A stretch of 64,000 nt of DNA from Acanthococcus lagerstroemiae (lineage: Eukaryota; Arthropoda; Insecta; Hemiptera; Eriococcidae), in NCBI GenBank assembly GCA_031841125.1, contig CM063111.1, positions 44,280,955-44,344,954 of the forward strand, written 5' to 3'. This document shows, piece by piece, positions 1 through 10,608 of this stretch (its first letter is position 1; every line of letters starts with the position of its first letter). Position numbers and translations under genes: made by a program. Under the pieces are notes generated by a model, which worked only from the letters and a program-made list of their open reading frames with translations, was not told where the DNA came from and searched no databases.

Positions 1-1440
1 AGTCTGAAACAAGTGCCTTGAAGAGTCTTATTTCGTTCTGGAAGAGTCTTCGTGGTTAATAAAGTTTTTTCAAATTTTATTCAGTTGGTCTCAAAGAGTG
101 TTTCTTTGGAAGAAGTATGAAACGAAAGAATGACACTAAATGTTGCTGGTACTTGTTCGACGAAAAGTAAATTAAAATGTAAAGATTCGGATCACTGCAT
201 AAGCTCACTCTGTGTAACAGATATTTCAGTCCTTACTGTCTATCGTTTCTAACACTCTTCTCGGGAACTTTTGATTTTTGAGATTGTGCAAACTGATGAA
301 CATTCAAAATCATTCACAAATATGAGCGAAATAGAAAGCTTTTACTTCTTCAATGTTATCAATTAACGGAAATCCTATAAATCGTTGAAAAGCAAGAAGA
401 GAAGGCCTTTGGCCTCTCAGTTTTATCAGCTGATGACAATTACCAAATTTTGAAAATCATCGATAAGGGTAAAACAAAATAATGAAAAATTACCACTTTT
501 ATTTCGTTATTTAAAGTGAAAAAAGCAGGACTTGATCAGGAGTTGAGTTCAAACTGGAAGCAGTAAAGAAACCCACTCATCTATGATAACAGAGATCCTT
601 CATTTGAACATAAGAAGAGATAATGATAGCCAGATGAGTAACAAAATTATTCTTCTATATTTTTATTTCCCATCAACTTGATTAGTCATATTAAAATTTA
701 CTTATGTTATGGGTCCTGCGCAGGAATCCTGCAAAATTTGGAAGCGCCAATTTTTTCACTTTTCCATCAAGAACGATTTTTTTTTAAAAAACTTAATTCG
801 AAATGTCAATTTTTTACTAATCCTGCTCTATCAATTCCTGGTATTGGAATTCAGACTTGTCGACTTCTACCACCGTCATAAATTGTTACTGTTATGAAAG
901 CTATTGTTTTCCTACCAATGCAGGGTCTCCCACTTTCAGCAGGCAAGCCTGAATGAGGTTATTGTATTTCTTGAGAGGAGCGACTCTAGGGAGAAATCCT
1001 AGGCGGGGGAGATTCAAAATGTGTGAGATTTTTAGTTTTTACTCTCCCTCACTTCTTCCATACCTCGACCAAGTTTCATCCTCGCGATGGTAATTTGGGG
1101 AGTAGATAAGAGAGCAAAACTTGAACGATTTCTATCGTTGATTACTTTCTTGTTGATGCTGATAATCAAACGCCTTAAAATTCTTCAACTGTCTGCATTC
1201 TTGATTGGGTGAATGCATCATGTTCATCACAATACCATCCAACTTTTCCCTCGACAAGGGAGAGAGAGCGTTCTTCAGATTATTTAAGAATTTTAATCTT
1301 CAATGCTCATACAAGAACCTTTTATAAACTTTCCCCCGCTCGTTTTAAACTCGTCGAGGCTTCTCAAAACGTATTAAATGAAGTCTCGCTAAAACTGTTC
1401 AAAATTTGTTAGTGACTATAACTTTCTCATATTTGATTAT
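1..1440. other. Non-coding stretch, no gene seen
   Basis: I see no recognisable gene. Short open frames have no family resemblance and are interrupted in every frame. The first 120 bases contain several AAGAGTCTT-like words that resemble the repeat blocks at 1441-2200 and 25850-26640. The rest is AT-rich sequence without structure that I can name. Confidence 0.6.
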
Positions 1441-2200
1441 TATTTTTCGAAACGTGATAAAGAACTTTCAGAACCCTCGTAGTTTTCCAAAACTCGTATA
1501 AGACTCGATGATTCCGTAAAACTACCTACGACAGACGTTCTCATGTAAGACTCCGAGAGTTGATATTTTCTTACGGCATTTCTTTAAGACTCACTGATTG
1601 TTCAAGACTCAGTCTAAACTTTTCAGAACGGGGGCATGACTAATATAAATTCTCCCTTGCTTGTTCAACATACAAAGGCTTTTGGAAATAGTGGTTTTAG
1701 TACGGGGAGGATATGGGAATACATCTCTCTACAAAAACCAGGAGGAAACACGAAATTTTAGAGATTGTCAAGTAACATTTTTGACTCCAGAGACTTGTTT
1801 TGGAGGAAGTGCGGGTAGGGGGGAAGGTCGAAGGCTTGTCAGTTAAAAACTTGTGCCGAACTTAAAACATAATACTTTTTTTTTTTTTTTTGGTTTTATT
1901 AACACGGAATTTGAGCCAAGTTAAATTCCAGGAAAAGTTCTTACTTCTATGCTATTGTTTTAAAAACTGCCTTAATGTTTGCTAAGACTGTATATGACTC
2001 TTCCAGACTTATTTAGTATCGTTCCAGACTTCATCACAATTTTTCAAGATTGCCCAAGACTCTGCACTGCTTTCCAAAACTCATTTAAAACTTTTGAAAA
2101 ATTGTTTAGGACTCTGTGAGACTCTTCAAGACTTGTTTAAGATTGCTAAAACCCTTCAAAACTCTTTGCGACTTTTCAAAAGCTTTCACATTGGTTCTTA
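1441..2200. repeat. Degenerate AAGACTC-type repeat block
   Basis: The words AAGACTC, CAAGACT and CCAGACTT recur every 15-40 bases across most of this interval, interrupted by T-rich spacers and a T16 run near 1868. The units are too diverged to give one clean period. The same words in reverse complement (AAGAGTCTTG) fill 25850-26640, so this is a dispersed repeat family rather than a local accident. No coding capacity is visible. It could be an old minisatellite or the inside of a non-autonomous element. Confidence 0.5.
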
Positions 2201-5200
2201 AGGCTCTCCCGTTTGTTCCTCACTCTCAATAAAACGTTGCCGTCTTTGTGATATGTTTTTCATCTAAATCTTTCTCCTTGAGAAAGACAATTGCCCTGTT
2301 TGCCTCGCATACGTATCTACATTCGAACGAGCTACATGAGTTGAATATTCAAAAATCTAAATCCTAATACGTTAGTCAACTTTGAAAGTATAGCCCCTTC
2401 AGTATTAGGTACAGGCAACTAACAATGAGTATAATTTGATTTTGAATTTTATTCCTGAACTGTCCGTACATTATCCAGTCCATCATAACCGAAACAACCA
2501 AGTTAAGACGATAAAAATAACCAACTTCTATTTATGTTCATTATTATTCCATTTTTAAGTCTGTCAGTAAGCGGAACCTACTCATTAGAGGACGTTACTA
2601 GCAAAGGTCTCAAGGCGTGGTGCGTCTCCCCCAAAATATTCCAGAGTTAGCAAATTTAGTTAAACCCTTAGTTAGAAAAAACCCAATTTGGAGAGCATTG
2701 ATTTTGTTTTGCTTGTTAATTTTAAAAACATTTCGAGACGGCAAAACGAAGCCCTCAGTCAAGAAAATAAAATCAGCAGTTGGAGCAAAATTTCAAGCGT
2801 GTAAACCTTTTTTTCTTTTTTTCATTTCTGCTTTTCGCGTTTGGACGCTAAAGAGTCGCTCTCTAGCGGCCTAATGAAATGCGGCGCGCTGATTGGTGTA
2901 TTTGGAGGAAAAGATGATTAGTGACAAAAATGTTCTGCAAAAAAACTGAAGTTGGGCTCGTCTGAAAGGAAATGATAAGGGCTAACACTTTAGTTCTCTT
3001 CAGTTTAACATAAAAAACAATATTGAAGATGCTAGAGCTCATTCTACTTGTACATGTTTTTGTGGTAAAAATACCCTGATCATCTTTTCGTCCACGACAC
3101 TAGCGCATCTACAGGAGTGTCCAAACGGCATTTGCTATTTGATTTAAAAAATGTTTATCAATGGGCAAAATCGAGCCCTCAGTTAGCTAAATCGGATCGA
3201 TAGTTGATAAATTTCGAAATTTTTTAGTGATTTCTAAAAAGAGTTTGTCAGTTGGAAAATCTGATTTTCAGCGGAAAAATTTACGCAGTTGCAAATTAAA
3301 GTTCCCCTCCTCACAAATGAAAGAAAAGTCGCTTCGGTACGTCTCTGATCACTGAGTAAATCTATATCTCTAAAATAAATTAATTATAAATGATAGGAAT
3401 AAACGTAGTTACACGTTTTACTTAATGCAGTTCTACTCTAAATTTTGAAATTTCTGTAAAACTTCTTCAACTTTTTCAAATTTTAAAGTTTAATTTCGTT
3501 CAAGCTAGGTTCCTCTTACCATTACTTAGTAAATTCAAACAAAAAACTGCGAACGCTTTTTAATTTTTATGGTATACTTCAGTATTGAAGGGGCTACCAA
3601 AGTACGACTGTAATGTTTACTCGAATTTTATGACTCGATTTTTCAAACACGTGTAGCCCCTTCATTGGCGTAAGGAAATAAATAGTTTTGTATGTTTATA
3701 TTGCATTTTTACTGAACAGTTATTTATTTCGTCTTTTAATATACTTTTAAAATACAAATTTGATAAAATCATTTTGAAAATCTCCTATATTTTGAACTAT
3801 AGCGCCGGCGAGCCGTGTAGTTCTAGCAGTTAAAAAAAATCTACGTTTCAAGTTCACGATATTTTCTTGAAGTGGCCCCAGTTTATCTGAAGTTTTAAAT
3901 TTTATTCTTATAACTTTTTTAAATTAAAAAACAAAAAAATTTGTTGGTCTCTAGCTCGGGTATGGTTAATATTATTTCATCTTACCAGTTTAAAGTCACA
4001 TGTATGGAAGTGTAATGTTGCTAACTCCACAATGTGAACAAAAGTACCTTAATTAATTAAAATACAATTTTAAAAATTCTTATTAGCTAGGTCGCTAGTT
4101 ACGAACATTTTTGGGATTATTCATCCTCTGTTTCTATCAAAATTCAGAAATTTTTTCAGTTTTTAAGGTATTGTTTTTTGATCTTCGAATTCGTTGATTT
4201 TTTTAATGAAATTTTCTCGAAATGTTTACACAAGTTTTATAGAAATTTCAAATGTTGTATAACCTTTATCCTAAATTATAGAACCATATACACTGTGCCC
4301 CGGTGTGTGCGGCTTTTTCTTTATTTATTTTCAAAAGTGTACCGTTACAACAACTCTTTAATTTCACTTCCTATGTGATAAAATTAACCAACTGCTAAGG
4401 TACCTAATTTTTAGTTATTTGAGGACTGAATCCCAACTCAATTTGAGCATCATAAAACTGGTCAAAAGGTACAGCAGTGTCTTGTTTCTGCAAGTTCACT
4501 CAATATTATTTTCGATATAATTTTATTTCACTTCGCCTCTCGCGGTTCGCGTTCTTTCAGTAATTTTGGAATTCGAAACTGACTAGGAAGTTCTAGCATA
4601 TAATTTTTTTCAAATCAACCCTTATATATCGCCGCTGAAATGAATTTCAGGTTGAATTAAATTTGTACACCACAAAATATAGTTCTACATCGACTCGAAT
4701 GGCTTCGCGGAAAAATATCAAACCAAATTACGTACCAACAGTCGGACAATCTGCGAATTTTTTCGGGTATACAAAAACTCGGTTACTTTTTCGATAAATC
4801 GACGTATATTACGTGTGTCACGAGGATACGAAAATGCACTTCCAACATACTCAACTATCGCAAACGTACTGTTTGCCTCCTAAGGTAAAACGTTCACCAT
4901 TCGCGGTTGTATCGAAAGCACCGCCCCCAATTAAAGTTGGACGAACAAATTGGCGAGCTTATCATTCTGTGTTTCGACTTAACGTGTCGGAAATTTTCGG
5001 CTGTGTTCGTGATAAAGGTGGAAAAATTTAATTCGCCCTATTGCGAACGAGTGTCGGCAAATTGCAAATTTAAACGTTTTCACCGATGACCAGCGAATCA
5101 GAAATTTCGAAGCCGTGGTTGGTTCTTAATTCAGAGTGTATGCGAGATCGGAGAGCTTATCCGAAGATTGTTGAATATAAAAGGAAACTCGTGGAAAATG

Positions 5201-5480
5201 TTCGCTGCAAATTTAGCGCAGCTATATTCGAAATTTAGAAATCAAATGGTGATGAATTTATTATCTGTGAAATGCTGAGCATGAATTAGAAAAAAATAAA
5301 AAGCTCCGTCAATTTACATTATTTCCAGGGGGCGTGCTCCCTTGTGTACGGGTGGCGCTTGCGTTATCTGAGCAGTTCGGGCTACTTCACTCTTTGATAT
5401 AATTTACCAAAAGAAGTTCAATTTTTATTTTATTTTACAATTTTGGACACGGGTCCTCGGCGCAGGTGAGTCGTTACGCT
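2201..5480. other. Non-coding stretch, no gene seen
   Basis: No gene is recognised. It contains one dispersed repeat (2836-2950) and three occurrences of GTAGCCCCTTCA or its complement (near 2389, 3585 and 3652), which could be ends of a small terminal-inverted-repeat element. The short open frames at 2617-2874, 4178-4378 and 4813-5089 show no family features. Confidence 0.5.
2836..2950 (+). repeat. Dispersed repeat, second copy at 61909-62023
   Basis: This ~115-bp segment, beginning CGCGTTTGGACGCTAAAGAG, recurs on the same strand at 61909-62023 with few differences. The shared core includes TCGCTCTCTAGC followed by a GCGGCGCGCTGATTGG-like word, then a stretch ending near GTTCTGCAAAAAA. The flanks differ, so it is a repeat family member. 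I cannot tell what class of element it comes from. Confidence 0.75.
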
Positions 5481-5621
5481 GCCGAGTCTGCCCAATGCCG
5501 GGGGTTGGGGCTGAATTGCGCCGTCTACCCCAACAACATAGGTCGAATTGCGTACATAGCACTCAAGGAAGATGGGCTGAATTGCGCCTAGATGTTCAGA
5601 AAACATGGGGCGAGTTGCGCC
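5481..5621 (+). repeat. Left arm: phased 33-bp motif array
   Basis: Cores AATTGCG or AGTTGCG start at 5514, 5546, 5580 and 5613, spacings of 32, 34 and 33 bp. A degenerate fifth copy, GCCGAGTCTGCC, lies one period further out at 5481. The ~20-bp spacers between cores differ from one another, so only the motif and its phase are conserved. Such spacing suggests repeated protein-binding sites, as in transposase-binding subterminal repeats. Confidence 0.7.
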
Positions 5622-6277
5622 GTGAACAATCTCTTGACATTGAACAATCGTTCTTCTGTGCAGTGCAGCGTGCCTGGCCTGCTGGTACTCGTGTAGGCTG
5701 CCGCTTCCATGTGACCCAGGCATGGCGGAGGAAAATGCAGGAGCTTGGTTTATCCACTGAGTACAAGACAAGACCACAGACTGAAGTAGGCAAATGGCTG
5801 AAGTGGATTTTTGGTTTATCCTTTTTGTCAGCAACTGATGTCCATGATTGCTTCCAGAATGAATTCATGTCATGCATCCCTGCTGACGACCACGTAGTCA
5901 AGTTTTTGGACTACATGTGGGATTATTATATAAAGGATGATGCAAAGTTTCCTCCCACAATGTGGGCATCCATGAAAATAGAAGTACGAACTACCAACGC
6001 CTGCGAAGCTTTCCATTCAAAATTGTCTTCGTACTTTTATCACTCACATCCAAATGATGTTTGTTTTATGCTTACGGTGACGAATTTACAACAACACTCC
6101 GAAATATGTCAAAACAGCACAACAACTACAAAAGTGCTGGACAACCGAATAATACGTCAACGCGAATTCATTGCTGAGAAAATAAAAGAGTTTAAATCTG
6201 GGAAAATTACTCGATTTGACTACACAAAAAAGGTGTCATTTACTTATGCCAAGTCGACAAGGAAGAATTCCAAATAA
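5495..6277 (+). pseudogene. MULE-type transposase, C-terminal fragment
   Basis: The frame is open for 260 codons, but the first ~43 codons translate the arm repeats and are probably not native protein. From about residue 45 onwards it resembles the second half of insect MULE/FLYWCH-associated transposases: a WPAGTRVGCRFHVTQAW block (residues ~61-77), a conserved DYMWDYYI region (~147) and a TNACEAFHSKL block (~169-179), which is the usual position of the last catalytic region. The catalytic N-terminal part with the first acidic residues is absent, so activity is not expected. The stop at 6277 is followed within 50 bp by the nested Helitron. Confidence 0.7.
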
Positions 6278-6327
6278 AATATTTTAATTTTTGCAAATAT
6301 TTACAAAAGTATTGCATATCATTATAA

Positions 6328-7293
6328 TCTACATATATATATTAAAAGAAACTAATACGAGTTCGTCCGGCCGTTCTATCCGGCTGATTTGATTCATTTT
6401 TTTAATGAAAGCTGACCCTACTCAAGTTATATTCAAACGCGATTTAATTCATGACTGTTCCAAGCTTTTCCTCCACTCAGAGATTTATCTCAGGTTTTAA
6501 TTGAGGTAAAGAATTTGTTTTGCTCTAAGAACTCTCAGAGGATCAAGACCTTTCATTTGAACTTCTGTCCACTCAGATCGGTTGAGTCTGAGGACAGCTG
6601 TGAGTGGACATTTAACTTGACTTTTGATATTTTCAAGATTTCTTTTTATTCAAAGATCTATATCTCAAGTTCTAATTGAGGTAAAGCATTTGTTTTGCTG
6701 TAAGCACACTCAGAGAGAAAATCAAGACCTTTCATGCGAGCTTCTGACCATTCAAATCGGTTGAGTCTGAGGACAGTTATGAGTGGACATTTAACTTGAC
6801 TTTTGATATTTTCAAGTTTTCTTTTTTAACTCAAATATCTATATATCAAGTTCTAATTGAGTTAAAGCGTTTGTTTTGCTGTAAGAACACTCAGTGGATT
6901 AAGGCCTTTCATTCGAGCTTCTGACCACTCAAATCGGTTGAGTCTGAGGACAGTTGTGAGTGAACATTTAACTTGACTTTTGATATTTTCAAGATTTTTC
7001 TTGACTAATAAATTTATACCTCAAGTTCTAATTGAGGTAAAGAATTTGTTTTGCTGTAAGAACACTCAGTGGATCAAGACTTTTCATTCGAGCTTCTGAC
7101 CACTCAAATCGGTTGAGTCTGAAGACAGTTTTGATTGGACATTCGACTTCACCTGTTATAATTTCAGAAGGAAAAAATGGTAGATTAAAGAAAAATAAAT
7201 AAAAAACACTTGCTTCATTCTGATTGGTTCTCAGCTTCAGCCATTATACTTCCAATTAACAACTAATGCTGCGGAGCAGCACGGGTCTTCTAG
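6328..7293 (+). mobile_element. Non-autonomous Helitron, complete
   Basis: The 5' end reads A|TCTACATATATATATTAAAAG, and the 3' end carries the perfect hairpin GCTGCGGAGCAGC (7268-7280), then ACGGGTCTTCTAG|T. These are the hallmarks of Helitrons: TC start, subterminal hairpin ~10 bp before a CTRR end, insertion between A and T, no terminal inverted repeat and no target duplication. It has no Rep/helicase coding capacity. Most of the interior is four copies of a ~177-bp tandem repeat. It lies inside the Mutator-like element, so it inserted later. A 5' end of the same family is at 9209. Confidence 0.85.
6486..7150 (+). repeat. Four ~177-bp tandem repeats inside the Helitron
   Basis: The word GGTTGAGTCTGA recurs with GTTGAGTCTG at 6581, 6760, 6937 and 7112, spacings of 179, 177 and 175 bp. 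Each unit includes a TCTAATTGAGGTAAAG-like word, a TTTGTTTTGCTGTAAG-like word and a CACTCAAATCGGTTGAGTC-like word. The units are similar but not identical, so expansion is not brand new. The last unit is diverged at its 3' side. Confidence 0.85.
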
Positions 7294-7427
7294 TATATTC
7301 ATAATTCAGTTAATTTAGGGACATTCTTTAAAACACACAGAAATGAGATTTTCTGGCAGTTCGAGGTCTGCATAAAATATGACGAGAAGAATGATTTTTT
7401 CCTGACTCCTTCCGAATTTTCGTTCGC

Positions 7428-7540
7428 GGCACAATTCAGCCTATCCGCCCTAAGATTCTCGGCGCAATTCGCCTTACCCTCCTACGCAGTCTTGGCGCAA
7501 TTGGCCCCATGTATATTCGTCGCACTGCGCAATTCGGCCG
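7428..7540 (-). repeat. Right arm: phased 33-bp motif array, inverted
   Basis: The reverse complement of the left-arm motif (GGCGCAATTCGCC-like) occurs four times, with GCGCAATT or GCACAATT cores starting at 7429, 7462, 7495 and 7527, spacings of 33, 33 and 32 bp. Orientation is opposite to the left arm, so the two arrays form a repeated inverted end structure. Confidence 0.75.
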
Positions 7541-7765
7541 TTGCCATGCCGGACATAGGCCACCACCATCCGTTTCTATTTATTTTTGTAAAGGGCAGCT
7601 GAGTGCCAAAGTAAGCCAAATATAACGAGCTCGTTCCTTCAGTGGGTAGGTAGGCGCCCCTCCCGCCTTTTAAATTCATACGAGGTCCATTCCGACGAAA
7701 TTTTACCCTAGTTGTTTGCCTTCTAACCAAATAACCTGCAAATCCTGTTCACTTCTTGATTTTAT
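7541..7765. other. Short spacer between two mobile elements
   Basis: No gene is seen. An open frame on the minus strand (7482-7730) overlaps the Mutator-like arm repeats and shows no family feature. Confidence 0.4.
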
Positions 7766-9208
7766 TTTTTATTTACAGTATAATATCGGTTGACAAATTT
7801 TGTTATTATATTTAACTTTTATCGGACTCTATTCCCCTTAATATTGGCCCATTTCTGAGCAAATGCATCTACGCATCCCTTCCATCTTTTTCTCTCTCGT
7901 GCTTCTCTTTCCCATGTTGGCCCCCCTCCTGAACTATCTCATCTTTCCATCTTGTTTGTAGTCCTCCCCTGTTGCGCTTTCTTTCCCTTGGTATCCAGTC
8001 CAAAATTTTCCTCCCCCATCTGCCGTCTTGCCTAATTACATGCCCCGCATATTCTGCTTTTAACTTTTTGATCGTGTGCCTTTTAGTCCTGATCTTGCCC
8101 TGATTTCCGTGTTTTTGATTTTGTCCCTCTTTTTGATTCCTAGAATACTTCTTTCCATTGCTCTTTGAGTAGTGTCAATTTTTTCCACATCGGCTTTTGC
8201 TGCCGCCCATGTTTGACACCCGTATGTTAATGATGGTAAGGTACAACCCTTCCAGATTTTGAATTTCGTTATAGAATTCCATTTTTGCCCAGTAGTTTTT
8301 CCATCCTCCCTTTATTCTTTTGGGTATTTTTTTTGTTCCCATTTTGAAATGAAATTGTTTCAAATATTCAATTTCCTTTACTGTTTGTATTATCCCTCCT
8401 TCGATTTTGAATTCCCCCATTTTCTTGTTTCTTATTATTTTTATTTTTTCCATATTATTTATTGTCAGTCCTGCTAGCTTGCTTTCGTTTATGAGGTCAT
8501 TTGCCATATTTTGGAGTTCTCTTTTACTTTCTGCTATAATTACAATGTTATCCGCGAATCTTAGGTTTGTCAGCCTTTCTCCCCATCTATTTTTACTCCC
8601 TGCTGTTCCCTGTTTCCTAAAAATTTGTTCTACTATGTAATTAAATAAGTTTGGGAATAGCGGATCACCTTGACATACCCCCCTTCGAATTCCAAATTCC
8701 CGTCCTTGCTTGTCCATGTTTATGTATGCTTTTGCATTTTCGTACATCTTCTTGACTGTATTTATCCATTTTGTTTCAACCCCCTGTTTCCTCGTTGTTT
8801 TCAGTAAAAAGTTGCGGTAAACTGAATCGAAGGTTTTGTTGAAGTCGATGAACATAAGATACACTTTCCAATTGTATCCCTTGGCTTCTTCGATTAATTG
8901 ATTAATTATGAAGATTTAGTCTATTGTTGAGTAATTTTTGCTTGTATCTAGTTGATTGTATAAACGATTTTTGACAATGGTCGAAAAAAGTTTCCTCACA
9001 CGCTTTGTACTAAACTCTTGGTCTGTAATTTGCTATACTTTATCTATCTCCTTTTTTATAAAGTGAAATTATTTCCCCTGTTTCCCGTTGTTCAGGTACC
9101 TCCTCTTTTCCTAGTATTTGACTGAATAATTCTCTTAGTGGGGTGATTAATATTTCCATGAGTATTGTCAGCGTCTCATTTCTGATTTTATCCAGGCCTG
9201 TAACTTTA
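7766..9208 (-). pseudogene. RTE-clade LINE, reverse transcriptase and C-terminal region
   Basis: Read on the minus strand from ~9208 down to ~7840, the translation gives a start of the RT domain (VTGLDKIRNETL, then ISLYKKGD), the palm region MYLMFIDFNKTFDSV, the block RRGVCQGDPLFPNLFN and the catalytic box as FADN, where FADD is expected. The C-terminus carries the YAGHVIRQDGRWGRKI and RGGLQTRWKDEI blocks typical of RTE elements. A frameshift near 8190 separates RT from the C-terminal part, and stops occur near 8900-9060. The second Asp of FADD is lost, so RT activity is not expected. The 5' half is missing because the truncated Helitron copy abuts at 9209. Confidence 0.85.
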
Positions 9209-9387
9209 TCCATACATTAAAAGAAACTAATACGAGTTCGTCCGGTCGTTCTATCTGGCCGATTTGCTTCATTTTTTTTTAAAGACAGGTATTTATAATA
9301 TGTAGATATGTCATCAAGTAGGTATTGGAATTCACCTAACTTTGACCCTACTCAAGTTATAGTCAAACATCTATATCTCAGGTTCAA
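9209..9387 (+). mobile_element. Truncated Helitron 5' end, same family as 6328-7293
   Basis: Beginning at A|TCCATACATTAAAAG, this segment follows the 5' end of the complete Helitron: the ACTAATACGAGTTCGTCCGG word, then a GACCCTACTCAAGTTATA word. The similarity stops around 9387, and no CTAG-ending hairpin of this family is found downstream. An extra ~50 bp (AAAGACAGGTATTTATAATA region) is present here but not in the other copy. Confidence 0.75.
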
Positions 9388-9530
9388 CGCGTAAACGCAC
9401 CACCACAGATGTATCTACACGCTACGTACATCTGTGCGCACCACTACCACCATCCATCTCTACACGCGTTTATCTCAAAAACCTGTTTTCACACGAGAGG
9501 CACATTTCATAATTCCAGGTCATGTATGTC
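9388..9530 (-). repeat. Dispersed repeat, inverted copy at 30663-30810
   Basis: The segment runs from CGCGTAAACGCACCACCACA to CCAGGTCATGTATGT. The same sequence in the opposite orientation fills 30663-30810, including the ACCTGGAATCATGAAATGTG end. The terminal word GAGGCACATTTCATGATT with CCAGGTC also appears alone at 23537-23569 and 39594-39628, so this looks like the end of a dispersed element of unknown class. Confidence 0.7.
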
Positions 9531-9892
9531 CACCGGTGGTGCCAAAGTCATGAAATAGATGTTTTCCAACATAGTATACAATATTTAAATCATCCTACGA
9601 AGGAAACATGGTATATATTGAATACATAATGACTCAATCATGAAATCGTAGGTAGACTTTTTGCCAAACTTCTGTCAGAAAACAGCATTCTAAATTTTTC
9701 CATTCCATGGTAGTATACCAGAGACATTTTGAGTACACATTTTCATATGCAGTGCACGTACAAATGTCGATGCTCTATTTACTGTCAACTGTGTAGTATA
9801 CATTTCCATAGACAAAATGATGAACAAGTGTTTAATGGACGTAAAGTAATTTATTTATTATTGACAACGCAGTTGACATTTCAGTCAATAGG
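9531..9892. other. Non-coding stretch, no gene seen
   Basis: AT-rich sequence without recognisable coding or repeat structure. It separates the dispersed repeat at 9388 from the R1-like LINE end at 9893. Confidence 0.4.
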
Positions 9893-10608
9893 TATCTACA
9901 TGTGGTGGGGTGGGACGTATGGCGATGCACGCATGCCAAAGTGGCCCCTGAGACACCGTACCCCCGGCACCGGAAACTACCCTTTCGGGCATCGCATCAG
10001 TACGGGCCCGAGCCCCCATTTCTCCTGGCCGGAACGGTGCGCACGTCCTGCCAGGGCCACCACGGGGTTCCCTACTGACCGAGGTCCGCACTCCCTGAGC
10101 GCTCGCCTGGAAATTTCAGGTCCCCCGCAGTCGGACGCGCTGCCTCTTCTTCTTCACTCACTCATCGCGTGAGACTCGTCTGATTGTGGCTCCAACCCTT
10201 GCACTGCGGGCGAGCTCTGCTCCAGTCCTGGTGCTACGGGCGAGCTTCGCTGGATGGTATCCGCCGCAGCAGCAGCAGCAGCAAGTCCAGCTTCTCCTCC
10301 TTGCGTCCTCCGTCTCAACCACTAAGCCTCCATCTTCCGTCGCATGATGGCCGAAACGAAACCCGACACCCGGTTCCAACCGCTTCGGCTGCTCAACAGC
10401 TCCGGGACCAGAGTGTCCGGCGCAAGACGGTCAGTCACGCCGTCTCCGGGATCGATCGTGACCGCCCCGCGCCTCTCCTCCTCCCAGGCGTCGCACTTGA
10501 ACAGCGTATGCCACGGCGTGTCCTCCTCTCCGCTTGTGCAGTGGGTGCACTCGGCGCTCGCTGCCAAACCCATCCGGTGCAGGTATGTGCCGAAACAACC
10601 ATTCTGTA
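9893..10608 (-). pseudogene. R1-like LINE, C-terminal end and 3' untranslated region
   Basis: On the minus strand the first ~250 bases encode GCFGTYLHRMGLAASA, then a zinc-knuckle-like C-x2-C...H...C pattern (AECTHC ... EDTPWHTLFKCDAWEEER), then WNRVSGFVSAIMRRK. This is the usual end of the second ORF in R1-clade and related LINEs. The remaining ~430 bases are GC-rich 3' untranslated sequence; its last ~90 bases (GGCGATGCACGCATGCC and flanks) recur at 51418-51612 and 55108-55214. The copy is strongly 5'-truncated and frameshifted. It is clearly GC-richer than its neighbours. Confidence 0.75.

Larger units (their letters stand above)
5481..7540 (+). mobile_element. Mutator-like DNA element, truncated, with nested Helitron
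   Basis: The segment is bounded by two arms in which a GCTGAATTGCGCC-like motif repeats about every 33 bp, forward on the left (5508-5621, degenerate copy at 5481) and reverse-complemented on the right (7428-7540). Between them lies the C-terminal part of a MULE-type transposase (to 6277) and a complete Helitron (6328-7293). The transposase N-terminal half is missing, so the left arm is joined directly to mid-transposase sequence; this copy must be non-autonomous. The outer ends and target duplication could not be fixed by eye, so the limits are those of the motif arrays. Confidence 0.6.

Noticed and set aside
2385..3672. Element bounded by GTAGCCCCTTCA repeats
   Set aside because: Three copies of the word exist, but their orientations and spacing do not define a pair of ends, and no target duplication is seen.
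5430..5901. Minus-strand ORFs of 101-134 codons
   Set aside because: They are antisense to the MULE arm repeats and transposase and have no features of their own.
6486..7150. Regular repeats that might suggest a CRISPR-like array
   Set aside because: Units are ~177 bp, tandem, imperfect and lie inside a clear Helitron; there are no short direct repeats with unique spacers of constant size.
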